Assembly (NCBI GenBank): GCA_014860575.1
Contig: JACZJK010000013.1
Span: 1-64,000, forward strand
Length of the DNA stretch: 64,000 nucleotides
Source of the DNA: Bacteroidales bacterium
GTDB lineage: Bacteria; Bacteroidota; Bacteroidia; Bacteroidales; JAAYJT01
Reading direction: 5' to 3'
In this document: one piece after another, positions 17,971 to 26,662 of the stretch
Numbering within the stretch: position 1 is the first letter of the stretch
Layout: the number at the start of each line of letters is the position of its first letter
Translations under genes and position numbers: made by a program
Notes under the pieces: model-generated
Told to the model about the DNA's origin: nothing
Seen by the model: the letters and a program-made list of their open reading frames with translations, nothing else
Database searches by the model: none

Positions 17971-19560
17971 TTACTCCTCTTCCACCGCTTCATATTTCCA
18001 ACTATCCTCATAGATCCGTCCCAATTTGTCTTTTACCCTGATGTGTATTGTGTTCGCACCGGCAGGCACGTTTGTGGGAATCCTTGCCTTCCAGAGATGG
18101 TAACAGTTCACCGGATTGGATGGCCTGCTTCCTTTTGGCAAAGTTTCGGCATGATCCCAGGTGTATCGCATGGCGCTGATATGCGGGTCCTGTTCAATGA
18201 CATATTGCATGGTTCGCCATTCGCCATCATTCACCTTGTACTGAACCGTATCTTTTTCGCTTCCCTGAAAGAAATTTACAAAGACTTCACCTTTGAAATA
18301 ACGTTGATTGCGGGGTACTTTTTTGGGTCCGTAAATACGCATTTTATAGTCTTCAGCCTGCGCGACTACTTTGTAATCATACGCGTATGAATTTCCTTTG
18401 AAATGCAGGATATTATAACCCTGCGGTGTTCCGTCGCGCATGGTGGCATCAGGTGTTCCGTTTTTACGGTATTCACCTGACCACCAGTCGCCCGATGTAG
18501 TGCCCACATTGTAATGGTGATGCGGATTTTCATTCTTCCAGCCATCGTCTTTATCAAAGTAATAGTGGCGTTGAATATGGGTGTGACCCGATAACGAGAG
18601 TGTGAATGGGTGGTTCCGTAGCAAATTAAAAAGCCTGTCTCTGTGAGAATTTAAAAAGGTTTCGCTCCAGGGCGCTTCGTTGAAGAGCGGAATATGCATG
18701 GCCAGTACAACAAGGTTTTCCTTTGGTACGAACCGCAGGCTGTTTTCGATAAACCGGAAGTGCTCTTCCCTTAACCCGCCAACATAAGAATGATCAGTAA
18801 TTTCATTGGGATAAATCACATCATCAAGTACGATGAAATGCACTTTGCCATGATTAAAGGCATACGTGGCAGGTCCGAAAACGCGCTCGAAAGTTTCGTC
18901 AGCATGTTGCTGGATTCCGGCATCAAAATTCATGTCATGGTTCCCAAAAACATGAAACCACGGCAAACCTATCCGTGAAGTTGCCCGGTTAATGGGTTCA
19001 TAAAAATCCAGGTTATCACCCACAATATCACCCAGCGTTATTCCGAACGCATGACCCTGAACAACAGCAAGTTCTTCAACAATGCCATTGTTATAATAGC
19101 GGATCTGTTCTTCGGTATAGGTTTGTGGATCAGAAAAAACAAGCATGCTGAATTCATCGGATTCGCTGCCAGTCACTAAACCGAAATCCACCGATGCAGG
19201 CAAAGGGCCGCTAGGGTCAACTCCCCGGTAATCCAGTTCAGGCGAACCTTTGGGTTTGTGTATGTAGTAAAACTGCGGGAGATTGTTCCCATTCACAAGG
19301 TAATTATAGTTGCCTGGTTTGATCACAAAGATGATGGCATCATCATTAACATCAAGTGTGTACTTACCGTTTTTTCCGGTCAGAACCACATCATTTCCAT
19401 TGGAAACCGCTACATCTGCAATGCCGGGTTCGCCATTGTCGCGGATGCCGTTTGCGTTTAAATCATGAAATACTGTTCCTGTTGCCGTAAGCCCAGTTTG
19501 GGCGCTGGCTGCTGTGAAAGCTATCAGCAGAATAATAATGGGAAAAATTGCTCGCTTCAT
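17971..19560 (-). CDS. Secreted calcineurin-like phosphoesterase (three-domain)
   Basis: A 529-residue exported protein. A signal peptide (MKRAIFPIIILLIAFTAASA) is followed by a beta-sandwich N-domain of the prealbumin/SdrD-B-like type (GTVFHDLNANGIRDNGEPGI). The metallophosphoesterase domain comes next: SDPQTY, GDIVGD, FGNHDMNFD, MHIPLF and LSGHTHIQRH, which supply all the two-metal ligands. A C-terminal beta domain follows, common in Bacteroidota phosphoesterases. It probably hydrolyses phosphoesters in the periplasm or outside the cell. I placed the start at 19560; a longer frame from 19626 would hide the signal peptide behind 22 residues. Confidence 0.92.
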   Translation of the reverse strand: MKRAIFPIIILLIAFTAASAQTGLTATGTVFHDLNANGIRDNGEPGIADVAVSNGNDVVLTGKNGKYTLDVNDDAIIFVIKPGNYNYLVNGNNLPQFYYIHKPKGSPELDYRGVDPSGPLPASVDFGLVTGSESDEFSMLVFSDPQTYTEEQIRYYNNGIVEELAVVQGHAFGITLGDIVGDNLDFYEPINRATSRIGLPWFHVFGNHDMNFDAGIQQHADETFERVFGPATYAFNHGKVHFIVLDDVIYPNEITDHSYVGGLREEHFRFIENSLRFVPKENLVVLAMHIPLFNEAPWSETFLNSHRDRLFNLLRNHPFTLSLSGHTHIQRHYYFDKDDGWKNENPHHHYNVGTTSGDWWSGEYRKNGTPDATMRDGTPQGYNILHFKGNSYAYDYKVVAQAEDYKMRIYGPKKVPRNQRYFKGEVFVNFFQGSEKDTVQYKVNDGEWRTMQYVIEQDPHISAMRYTWDHAETLPKGSRPSNPVNCYHLWKARIPTNVPAGANTIHIRVKDKLGRIYEDSWKYEAVEEE

Positions 19561-19742
19561 TTTTGTATTTTTTGTAAAACTAAACAGATTCCTGAACGCT
19601 TTGTTACGGCAACACAAGAAAATCATTCCGGATTAATTCATGTTTGAACGCCCACTCTGCTGAGCAGGCCTTTACAGCTTCAGATCAAAGCGATTATTAT
19701 CGTCTGCTAAGAACCAATCGGGGCTTTATCCATAAGAGCACC

Positions 19743-20029
19743 GGGAGCGATCGGACGGGGGCTCAGAAGCATAACTTAACCTTAAATTTTGAGTCCATTC
19801 TGAAAAGTCACAAATTGCTGGTTTTTATCGTTTTTAGCCCCTGACCCCTAAAGGGAAAACGATAAAAACCAGCAATTTGTGAAAATCCCCTTTAGGGAAC
19901 TTAGCGAAGCGATCTAACGAACGAAGTGAGTAATTTAGGGGCATATTGACCTTTCGGAGTGGACTCAATTTTGCTAAGAAGATTCAGTTCTTTATCCGTC
20001 AGACTGCTGGGAGCGATCGGACGGGGGCT
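19743..20029. repeat. MITE-like element bounded by 21-bp direct repeats
   Basis: An identical 21-bp sequence beginning GGGAGCGATCGGACGG stands at 19743-19763 and 20009-20029. Between them, TTGAGTCCATTC near 19,789 and GAGTGGACTCAA near 19,958 form an outer inverted pair around the long hairpin at 19808-19882 and an ACTTAGCGAAGCGATC phrase. No transposase is present. It could be a non-autonomous mobile element or a nested set of intergenic repeats. Confidence 0.55.
19808..19882. repeat. 27-bp perfect inverted repeat (long hairpin)
   Basis: Arms 19808-19834 and 19856-19882 are exact reverse complements around a 21-nt loop that itself holds CCCTAAAGGG. The arms begin TCACAAATTGCTGG. The stability and symmetry exceed that of a normal terminator. 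Confidence 0.85.
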
Positions 20030-20146
20030 GCAAATTTTTGCTGCTTGCATTGTGCTTCATACAATTTCGTCTTATGTTTGCATTCAGGAGTTTACAACCA
20101 TCGTTTTCTTCATTCGGATAGAATACAAATTAAATACTGCCTGCTT

Positions 20147-20914
20147 ATGAACACTGAAATCGTTTCGGTTAATCTGCAGAATCTGTCAGAGCATCCCGGG
20201 ATCATCTGCTTCATCAATCCCAAACATCCTTCTTACTCTCTCAAGATAGATTGGCTGAAAGAACGCTTTTCAGAGGGTTTGAAAATAAAGCTGCTCTATA
20301 TCGAGGGTCAGAAAAAGGCAGCCGGTTTTATTGAGTATGTTCCCGGAGAATTTGCCTGGCGTGCGGTTTCAGCAAAAAACTATATGTTTATTCATTGCCT
20401 GTATGTTTATCCTAACAACAACAAAAACCAGGGTCATGGTTCCCAATTAATTGACGAATGCCTGAAAGACGCTAAAGAGCAAAACCTGGCGGGTGCAGCA
20501 GCGATGGTCAGCCAGCATGCTTTTATGGCCGAAGCGGAGATATTCCTGAAAAACGGATTCAGCCAGGCCGATGGCGACAATCAGGGAAATATGCTATTGG
20601 TTAAGCAATTTAGCGAAGCAGCATTGCCATCTTTCAATAGAGTAAACGGCAATGCTAAAAATTACACAGGCCTGAATATTCTTTATTCACGGCAATGCCC
20701 CTGGGTAGCGCGTTTGATTGAGGAAATCAGGGAAGCAGGCATTGCAGAACAATTGGGGATCACTATTACTGAGATCAAATCGGCTGCCGAAGCGCAACAA
20801 GCCCCATCGTTTTATGGTGTCTTTAATTTTTTGCGTGATGGAAAAGTGTTGGCTGACCGTTATGTTTCGCTTACGCGGTTTAAGAATATTTTGAAGCAGG
20901 AGAAATTGGCCTGA
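20147..20914 (+). CDS. GNAT acetyltransferase fused to a YoaP-like domain
   Basis: A 255-residue protein. Residues about 1-150 are a GNAT fold, with the acetyl-CoA loop region NKNQGHGSQLIDECL near 100 and a preceding strand FIHCLYVYP. The C-terminal part (about 170-250) starts LNILYSRQCPWVARLIEEI, a thioredoxin-like YoaP domain that keeps a single Cys rather than CxxC. The substrate is unknown. The ATG at 20147 is preferred over a much longer frame from 19946, because the extra 67 residues come from repeat DNA. Confidence 0.85.
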   Translation: MNTEIVSVNLQNLSEHPGIICFINPKHPSYSLKIDWLKERFSEGLKIKLLYIEGQKKAAGFIEYVPGEFAWRAVSAKNYMFIHCLYVYPNNNKNQGHGSQLIDECLKDAKEQNLAGAAAMVSQHAFMAEAEIFLKNGFSQADGDNQGNMLLVKQFSEAALPSFNRVNGNAKNYTGLNILYSRQCPWVARLIEEIREAGIAEQLGITITEIKSAAEAQQAPSFYGVFNFLRDGKVLADRYVSLTRFKNILKQEKLA

Positions 20915-21220
20915 GCCAGGAATCCGGGAGGGAAGCAATCCGCCGCAGGGGGATGGATTTCCTCCCGCTGGTTGAATCGGGGACGCCATCCCCTCCCTGC
21001 GGTCGGGGTTTGCGTCCCGGCAAGCAGCCAGGGAACTGAAGCTGGCGGTTTAAAATTGAGTAAAAATAATTTTGGTTTTCGTCTGCTTTCGCACAGATTT
21101 ATATCCAACCTCAAAAAAGCGTTTTTCATTGACAATTTTCGCCATTTTACCGAAATGCATTTTCCTGTGACCATACACCTCTGCACTTTTGCTCCACAAT
21201 TAACTTAAAACGGGAAAACA
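20915..21220. other. Intergenic stretch with a GC-rich imperfect inverted repeat
   Basis: A sharply GC-rich block lies directly after the GNAT stop, followed by ordinary AT-rich DNA up to the methyltransferase start. No gene is seen. The block is described as a repeat. Confidence 0.5.
20924..21020. repeat. GC-rich imperfect inverted repeat
   Basis: The left arm (20924 to about 20956, CCGGGAGGG...GCAGGGGGATGG) pairs with the right arm (about 20986-21020, CCATCCCCTCCCTGCGG...TCCCGG) with a few mismatches and indels. A roughly 30-nt centre separates them. Base composition is far above its surroundings. It may be a REP-like element or a terminator of the GNAT gene. Confidence 0.55.
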
Positions 21221-21739
21221 ATGAAAACAACAATGACTTTAGGCGGAATAGGCCCGAGGCTCGCATTGATATGCCTGCCTTATATCGTGCTTTCTTTAAG
21301 CGTTATGTACCATTATCCTGAGTTTTTGAACCTCGTGTTTCTGGATTTGGCTTCAGTAAAGCTATTTGCTTACTTCTGGCTGTTCCTTGGAAGCAGTTTC
21401 TGGGCCTATAGCGCTATCACCTTCCTTCGGGGCTTCATGAAAGGGCGGCTCATTACCTGGGGGCCCTATGCTTTTTGCAGGAACCCGATTTATGCATCGG
21501 TGATTATTTTCATAATCCCTGCTTTCGCCTTGATTTTTCATTCGGGAATTCTATTCTCCGTTGCACTTGCTCTTTACATTGGGTTCAAACTTTCCATTCA
21601 CGGCGAACGGATCGTACTGTACAAAACTTTCGGAGAAGCATATGAGCAATATGAAAAATCGGTATACGAACTTTTTCCCGTTCCTGTGTTTTACTGGAAA
21701 AACAACAGCGTTCCCGGCAGGGTACTGAAATCTTCATAA
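21221..21739 (+). CDS. Isoprenylcysteine carboxyl methyltransferase-like (ICMT/PEMT family) membrane protein
   Basis: A 172-residue membrane methyltransferase with four to five helices. Diagnostic residues are GPYAFCRNPIYASVIIF around 84-100, where the R-x-P motif helps bind SAM, and GERIVLYKTFGEAYEQYEKSV around 127-147, the conserved E-x-x-L/F-x-Y tail. Likely substrates are lipids or small molecules; prenylated proteins are not expected in bacteria. It lies 31 nt upstream of OsmC in the same direction, probably in one operon. Confidence 0.85.
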   Translation: MKTTMTLGGIGPRLALICLPYIVLSLSVMYHYPEFLNLVFLDLASVKLFAYFWLFLGSSFWAYSAITFLRGFMKGRLITWGPYAFCRNPIYASVIIFIIPAFALIFHSGILFSVALALYIGFKLSIHGERIVLYKTFGEAYEQYEKSVYELFPVPVFYWKNNSVPGRVLKSS

Positions 21740-21770
21740 AATCCTATCATCTGTCTCAAAGCATTTACGT

Positions 21771-22214
21771 ATGAATACAACTGACAAATCGAAAGAACTT
21801 AACACTTCCATTGTATTGGTGAACCAGAAATTGAATTTTACCGGCAAGACTGATGGAAGCGAAACTTTATCCATTGACTACACAGCGCCCCTGGGTGATG
21901 GGCTTGGTTTCACCTCACTAGAATTACTCTTACTGAGCCTCTCTTCATGTGTGGGAAGCACTGTGCTGGTCTTTCTTCGCAGGAAGGAGAGAACCATAAC
22001 AGGATTTGGTATCAACGCAAAAGGAATCCGCAGAGAGGAGCATCCAACATGTTTCAGTAAGATTTTTCTTGAGATCAACCTGCAATCGCCTGATATTAAG
22101 GAAGCAGACCTCGACAAGGTCATAAAGCTATCTGAACAAACCTATTGCCCTGTTTGGGCTATGCTTATGGGGAATGTGGAGGTAGAGGTTCTGTACAACA
22201 TTACAGGGGTTTAG
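21771..22214 (+). CDS. OsmC family peroxiredoxin-like protein
   Basis: A 147-residue OsmC/Ohr-fold protein. The first catalytic cysteine lies in LSSCVGSTVLVFLRRK (Cys about 62) and the second in EQTYCPVWAML (Cys about 126), so the thiol pair used to reduce organic hydroperoxides is intact. It likely works as a homodimer in the cytoplasm. Length fits the family. Confidence 0.9.
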   Translation: MNTTDKSKELNTSIVLVNQKLNFTGKTDGSETLSIDYTAPLGDGLGFTSLELLLLSLSSCVGSTVLVFLRRKERTITGFGINAKGIRREEHPTCFSKIFLEINLQSPDIKEADLDKVIKLSEQTYCPVWAMLMGNVEVEVLYNITGV

Positions 22215-22424
22215 GCGCTTAACATACAAAGCTAACAACAGTAGGTAGAGGATCAAATATTTGTGATGCAGTAATGCAGTGTTGGAGTAATGGAGCGATG
22301 TATTTGATTGCCAGCTGCCTGGTACGAACTGCCAACCCACCTTCGGCGTGGCAGGCTTTTCCCTGAAGAGCTTTTCTTAGGAACTGGGAAACAAAGAAAA
22401 TTTGCAGTATATTGTAAAGAATAA

Positions 22425-22457
22425 ATTGAAAACAATCCTTCCATATCTCTACTTTTG
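22425..22457 (+). promoter_or_regulatory. Bacteroidota-type promoter for the DUF4386-like gene
   Basis: A perfect -7 box TACTTTTG at 22450-22457 is preceded by ATTG at 22425-22428 (21-nt spacer). The expected transcription start falls within a few bases of the ATG at 22462, so the transcript may be leaderless. Confidence 0.5.
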
Positions 22458-22461
22458 AACC

Positions 22462-23130
22462 ATGAAAACAAACAACTTCCTCATCATCAGCGGAATCATT
22501 TTTACCCTGATTCTGATTTTGTGGCCACTGCTGATGGCCATTTCGCAACCTTCTGGAACATTAATAGAGCAACTGAGATGGGTTGCGGAAAATACAAACC
22601 ACATGAAATGGCAATTCTTTCTTGCCTTTCTTATCAGTCCCGCTCTCATTTATCTGATGGCTGCACAGCTTACCATTGCGAATATTGCTGATAATGTATT
22701 GCTTCGGCTGGGCATGGTTTTCCTGGCCGTATATGTTGCGCTAAACTGTATTTCTTATGGTTCGCAGTTGGTGCTGGTTCCAAAATTGCTCGAAGCCGGA
22801 ATGTACGATCAGTTAGGGCTTTGGTATTTTGGATCAGAGGTTTCAATTGCTTATTTCCTGAACCAAATGGGTTATTTTTTCTGGGCGATTGGAACGCTGG
22901 TTTTGTTTTCTCGTTTTGTCCCGCAAAAAGGCGTGATCCGCTACATCAGCCTGCTGTATGTGGTTTCTGCATTTTTGTCCATTGTTGCATTCGTGGGGTT
23001 GATTTTGGACAATGCAACCTTGAATTCCATGACCTTTCCCAGCGGGCTGCTGCTTTTGCCGGTAGGAGTGATTACGGTGGTATGGGGTGTGAAGCGCAGA
23101 CGTAACAAATCAACATTGATTGAAAATTGA
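22462..23130 (+). CDS. DUF4386-like membrane protein
   Basis: A 222-residue membrane protein with six hydrophobic helices, two of them at the N-terminus flanking SQPSGTLIEQLRWV. The C-terminal helices end with VWGVKRRRNKS. The helix spacing and size resemble DUF4386 proteins, but I see no diagnostic motif and the family call is tentative. Role is unknown. Confidence 0.65.
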   Translation: MKTNNFLIISGIIFTLILILWPLLMAISQPSGTLIEQLRWVAENTNHMKWQFFLAFLISPALIYLMAAQLTIANIADNVLLRLGMVFLAVYVALNCISYGSQLVLVPKLLEAGMYDQLGLWYFGSEVSIAYFLNQMGYFFWAIGTLVLFSRFVPQKGVIRYISLLYVVSAFLSIVAFVGLILDNATLNSMTFPSGLLLLPVGVITVVWGVKRRRNKSTLIEN

Positions 23131-23228
23131 AGTTATGCTTTCAAAAATAAACTCAATATGTGCAGCCCCTTTTACCGGATTTGTGTAATGTTAGTCTTTT
23201 TGGATCAACAAAATAAATTATTTGCAGT

Positions 23229-23717
23229 ATGGAAGTAATTAATAAAATTGAAAAGCACATGACGCTTATGCATGAAATAGACGTAAATGCCTCTCCGGAA
23301 AAAATCTGGGAGTTTCTCCTCAATATCGAAACAAACTATAAGGCATGGCACCCTGATGACCATATTTTGTTTCAATGGACCAAAGGAGCACCCTTTGAAA
23401 TGGGATCAACTTTCTATGCTGAACAAATGATGATGGGCGAAAAAATAAAATACAAAGGGAAAATTACAGAGTGTAATGCCGGAAAGAAAATAACCATGAA
23501 ATTTTCTTTTTCGCTATCCCTGATTACTGAAGAAATCGAGATGATCATAGAAGACCACGGTTCCCATTCTACATTTAAGCATATTACATACCTGAGGTTC
23601 AAACTACTTTCGCGTACGCTATTTAAAAACAGGAATATCAGAATGTTAAATGATATGGATGTGCATGTGCAGATAGAGGGAGGCAATATGAAGAAAATAC
23701 TTGAGCGGTCTGTGTAA
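23229..23717 (+). CDS. SRPBCC family protein
   Basis: A 162-residue START/Bet v1-like helix-grip domain. The N-terminal strand MHEIDVNASPEKIWEFLLNIE, the central GSTFYAEQMMMGEKIKYKGKI and a long C-terminal helix (MLNDMDVHVQIEGGNMKKILE) match the fold. The family binds hydrophobic ligands, and some members act as cyclases or aromatases. No ligand can be named here. It is monocistronic by spacing. Confidence 0.82.
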   Translation: MEVINKIEKHMTLMHEIDVNASPEKIWEFLLNIETNYKAWHPDDHILFQWTKGAPFEMGSTFYAEQMMMGEKIKYKGKITECNAGKKITMKFSFSLSLITEEIEMIIEDHGSHSTFKHITYLRFKLLSRTLFKNRNIRMLNDMDVHVQIEGGNMKKILERSV

Positions 23718-23827
23718 ATGTTTACCGCCTCATTCCATAACCACTGTATTAAATTCTGCTTTAGTATGTCCGGCTAGCAGAATTGTTTATTCTGTCTTTT
23801 CCTGCTGTTAATAAGTTGTTCAAGATA

Positions 23828-23849
23828 AATGACAAATATATTTGTCATT
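23828..23849. promoter_or_regulatory. 22-bp perfect palindrome, probable operator
   Basis: AATGACAAATA at 23828-23838 is followed by its exact reverse complement to 23849. It overlaps the -33 element of the promoter of the membrane protein/XRE operon. This is the position expected for autorepression by the XRE protein encoded two genes on. Confidence 0.7.
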
Positions 23850-23871
23850 ATGTAAAACATAATTACTTTTG
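23841..23871 (+). promoter_or_regulatory. Bacteroidota-type promoter of the membrane protein/XRE operon
   Basis: TTTG at 23841-23844, a 19-nt spacer and TACTTTTG at 23864-23871 match the -33/-7 consensus exactly. An unusually strong Shine-Dalgarno AAGGAGGTAA lies at 23911-23920, just before the ATG at 23923. Confidence 0.7.
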
Positions 23872-23922
23872 CGTCGTTAATTATTGACACAGTGTAATAC
23901 ATAACAGACAAAGGAGGTAATT

Positions 23923-24369
23923 ATGGACGTTAAAGAAAAAAGAATACTCATTTCGCTGGTCAGCTCAGTACTGATCATGGTATTTTATGCCTGGTACGTT
24001 TACAGCAGGTATATTGCCGGAAATCCTGATATTTTAAACGATTTCAGCTTCTGGGGCAAATCATTCCTTATCCTCATTCCGGTGGCCATTGGAACCCAAA
24101 TCATCATTCAGATTGTGTTTGCTATTTATATCCACACCACCAGCAAAGATGAAATTGATCCGATTGAAGATGAACGCGACAAACTCATTGAACTGAAAGC
24201 CATCAAAATTTCTCATTACATCTTTATCGTCGGATTCATGCTTGCGATGGGCAGCCTGTCGTTGGGCTGGCAACCCTGGATGATGTTTGTTGTACTCATT
24301 TCCTCAGGGTTTATTGCAAGCGTTGTGAATGAGATCGCCAGGCTTTATTTTTACAGGAAAGGAGTGTAA
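23923..24369 (+). CDS. Four-helix membrane protein paired with an XRE regulator
   Basis: A 148-residue membrane protein with helices at about 8-27, 44-70, 92-112 and 115-137, and a conserved-looking acidic loop [18 protein letters not shown] between helices 2 and 3. Its function is unknown. Similar proteins are encoded next to small XRE repressors in many Bacteroidota and Firmicutes. The HTH gene starts 1 nt after its stop. Its canonical ribosome binding site is rare for this phylum and suggests strong expression when derepressed. Confidence 0.8.
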   Translation: MDVKEKRILISLVSSVLIMVFYAWYVYSRYIAGNPDILNDFSFWGKSFLILIPVAIGTQIIIQIVFAIYIHTTSKDEIDPIEDERDKLIELKAIKISHYIFIVGFMLAMGSLSLGWQPWMMFVVLISSGFIASVVNEIARLYFYRKGV

Positions 24370-24370
24370 C

Positions 24371-24616
24371 ATGACAAAAGCCCTGATAAACAACAATATT
24401 CGGAAATTACGCTTTTTTGCCGATGAAATGACACAACAGGATCTTGCCGACAAAACAGGAGTTTCGAGGCAAACCATCGTAGCCATTGAAAACGGCAAAT
24501 ACTTCCCAACCCTGGAACTTGCCTTTCGAATCGCACACACATTCAATGTTCCGCTTGATGAAGTCTTTACTTTTGAATTTATTCCCGAGCCTGAAAAGAA
24601 ATCACCAAAGAAATAA
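24371..24616 (+). CDS. XRE family helix-turn-helix regulator (YozG-like)
   Basis: An 81-residue single HTH domain. [41 protein letters not shown] covers the five-helix fold, and [12 protein letters not shown] follows. It is a small Cro/CI-type repressor that lacks a ligand domain. The start at 24371 overlaps nothing and follows the membrane gene by 1 nt. A longer frame from 24329 is inside the upstream gene. The probable operator is the palindrome at 23828-23849. Confidence 0.9.
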   Translation: MTKALINNNIRKLRFFADEMTQQDLADKTGVSRQTIVAIENGKYFPTLELAFRIAHTFNVPLDEVFTFEFIPEPEKKSPKK

Positions 24617-24624
24617 TCTCAAAA

Positions 24625-26634
24625 ATGAAAACCACTACAATCACAAAAGAATTTGCCGCCGAAACGGGCAACAACACAACAAAGGCTCAACACCAAACCG
24701 AAAATATAAAAATTGTTAATGCATACATGGAACTCGAAGATTCTATGTATACCGCACTTGAAACCTACTCGAATGTGCACCGGGGAAGCGGGCATTTCTC
24801 AAAAGTCAGCACACATTTGTATGATAAATCCAGAGAGATTGTACTTGATTTCATGGGTTTGAATAGGCGCAGCTATATGCTGGTTTTTTGTACGGCACGG
24901 CGCGCACCGACTTTAATGAAATCGTTGAAACAGGGAAGTTATAAAACGCTGCGAAGCAATGATTTCGGATTACAACTGGGTGTGACCGCTGTGGCGATCA
25001 GAAAAAATGCAATGCCTGCTGGAAGCCCGATTGAGACCGGTGGAGGAACCACAAAACTTTACGGTGAAGATTGGGCCATGTGGGCCAACGCTCCCGACAG
25101 GTTCGAAGCCGGAACCCCCGCCATTATCAACATTATTGCATTTGCCAAAGCCTTGCTGATGATGAAGAAGTGGGGCAAGGATATTTTCAGGCAAATATAC
25201 TTTGAAGAAATGGATGCAGAAAAAATCTTGTATGATGACGAATTAAAGCCCTACAACGGGATCGGATTGCTCCATGAACTTCGCAAAAAGCTTATTGGGT
25301 GCAATGTGTTGGTTCCGACCACAAAGGGTTTGCAGGCTTTTATCAATTTCGACAACAGCGCCAGCACACCGACCTTTACACCGGTTTGGGATGCTTTCAG
25401 ACAAACGGTTCGTCAACCGGAAAACACCAGGAAGGCCATCATTGATAAAGTCAGGCAAATTAGTGCGGAGAAGCTGGGCGCGCCATTATCAGATTATGAT
25501 ATTCTGTTTACCTCAAACGCCACGGAATCCATAAACCTGGCAGCTCAAAGCCTTTCCAATGAAACCAATGCTGGCATTCAGCCGGTAATTTTAACTACCA
25601 TACTTGAACATTCGTCAAACGATCTGCCTTGGCGAACGGTTGCCGGACATAAACTTATAAGGTTGCCTGTAAGCAATGATGGTTTGTTTGACCTGAGTGA
25701 ACTGGAAAACATGCTGCGTTCTTATAATTCAGAATTCCAGCATGGTTCAGAAAGAATAAAATTGCTTGCTGTGAGCGGTGCTTCAAATGTGCTGGGAACC
25801 TGCAACAAGCTTCCGGCAATCGGTGAACTGGCGCAGCGTTACGGTGCACATCTTATTGTAGATGCCGCCCAGTTGGTAGCCCACCGAAAAATTGACATGC
25901 AGGCATCCGGTATTGATTATCTTGCTTTCTCAGCCCACAAGGTGTATGCTCCGTTTGGAACCGGTGTGCTGATTGCCCGTAAAGGATTGCTGCACTTTGG
26001 CGATGAAGAATTGAAACTTATCAATGCCTCGGCTGAAGAAAACCCTGGTGGAATTGCAGCTTTAGGCAAAGCACTGCTTTTGCTGAACCGCATCGGATAC
26101 GATCACATCGAAGAGCACGAGAAAAAAATGACATCCAGGGCTATGTTGGAAATGGCCGGCATTCCCGGATTGAAATTGCATGGTTCTTTGCCTTACAGGT
26201 CAAATTTTCCTGCACATAAAATCGGGGTTATCGGTTTTGATCTGAAAGACAAAATGTCGTCAAAAGTAGCCGGTAAACTTGCCCGGCGCGGAGGAATCGG
26301 TGTACGTTACGGTTGTCTTTGCGCCCACCTCATCATCAAACAACTGGCCGGGTTCACACCATTTCAGGAGAAAATGCAACGCTTCGTATTAAAGGTGGTA
26401 CCCATTCTCAACTTACAGGGAATTACCAGGCTAAGCTTCGGAATCCAGAATACTGAGAAAGAAGTTGATACATTGATCACTGAATTAAAGATAATTGCAG
26501 GTGTTTCCGGTAATGAAGCTTCAGGAACTTTTGCGGTTCGAACCAAGGATGAAATATCTGCAGTTCCTGAAAAAATCGTAAAACAACAAATCATTGAATT
26601 TGTGAAGGAAAGGGAGCATTTGGTTTTTGGATAA
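24625..26634 (+). CDS. Large class V aminotransferase-fold PLP enzyme with an extra N-terminal half
   Basis: A 669-residue protein. The C-terminal 430 residues are a class V aminotransferase/cysteine-desulfurase-like fold: INFDNSASTPTFTPV, SNATESINLAAQ, VDAAQLVAHRKIDM and the PLP lysine in SAHKVYAPFG (residue about 436). The N-terminal about 235 residues hold what look like the first and last pieces of a second such domain (NVHRGSGHFSKVSTHLYDKSR, then TGGGTTKLYGEDWAMWANAPDRFEAGTP) without a PLP lysine. A late RYGCLCAHL offers cysteines. Substrate is unknown. It starts 8 nt after the XRE gene. Confidence 0.85.
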   Translation: MKTTTITKEFAAETGNNTTKAQHQTENIKIVNAYMELEDSMYTALETYSNVHRGSGHFSKVSTHLYDKSREIVLDFMGLNRRSYMLVFCTARRAPTLMKSLKQGSYKTLRSNDFGLQLGVTAVAIRKNAMPAGSPIETGGGTTKLYGEDWAMWANAPDRFEAGTPAIINIIAFAKALLMMKKWGKDIFRQIYFEEMDAEKILYDDELKPYNGIGLLHELRKKLIGCNVLVPTTKGLQAFINFDNSASTPTFTPVWDAFRQTVRQPENTRKAIIDKVRQISAEKLGAPLSDYDILFTSNATESINLAAQSLSNETNAGIQPVILTTILEHSSNDLPWRTVAGHKLIRLPVSNDGLFDLSELENMLRSYNSEFQHGSERIKLLAVSGASNVLGTCNKLPAIGELAQRYGAHLIVDAAQLVAHRKIDMQASGIDYLAFSAHKVYAPFGTGVLIARKGLLHFGDEELKLINASAEENPGGIAALGKALLLLNRIGYDHIEEHEKKMTSRAMLEMAGIPGLKLHGSLPYRSNFPAHKIGVIGFDLKDKMSSKVAGKLARRGGIGVRYGCLCAHLIIKQLAGFTPFQEKMQRFVLKVVPILNLQGITRLSFGIQNTEKEVDTLITELKIIAGVSGNEASGTFAVRTKDEISAVPEKIVKQQIIEFVKEREHLVFG

Positions 26635-26662
26635 GGTTGTACATTTATCGGTTTAATCAAAA

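Larger units (their letters stand above)
19561..20146. other. Gene-free stretch with a MITE-like structured element
   Basis: It lies between the divergent phosphoesterase and GNAT genes. Frames such as 19644-19844 and the extension of the GNAT ORF to 19946 are open only because they read through repeats. The repeats are listed separately. Confidence 0.5.

Noticed and set aside
19946-20146. 67-codon N-terminal extension of the GNAT gene
   Set aside because: The extension reads through a 21-bp direct repeat also found upstream, and its peptide has no GNAT features. The ATG at 20147 fits the fold.
22219-22548. Minus-strand ORFs over the gap and start of the DUF4386-like gene
   Set aside because: They overlap a well-supported gene and promoter on the other strand and show no domain.
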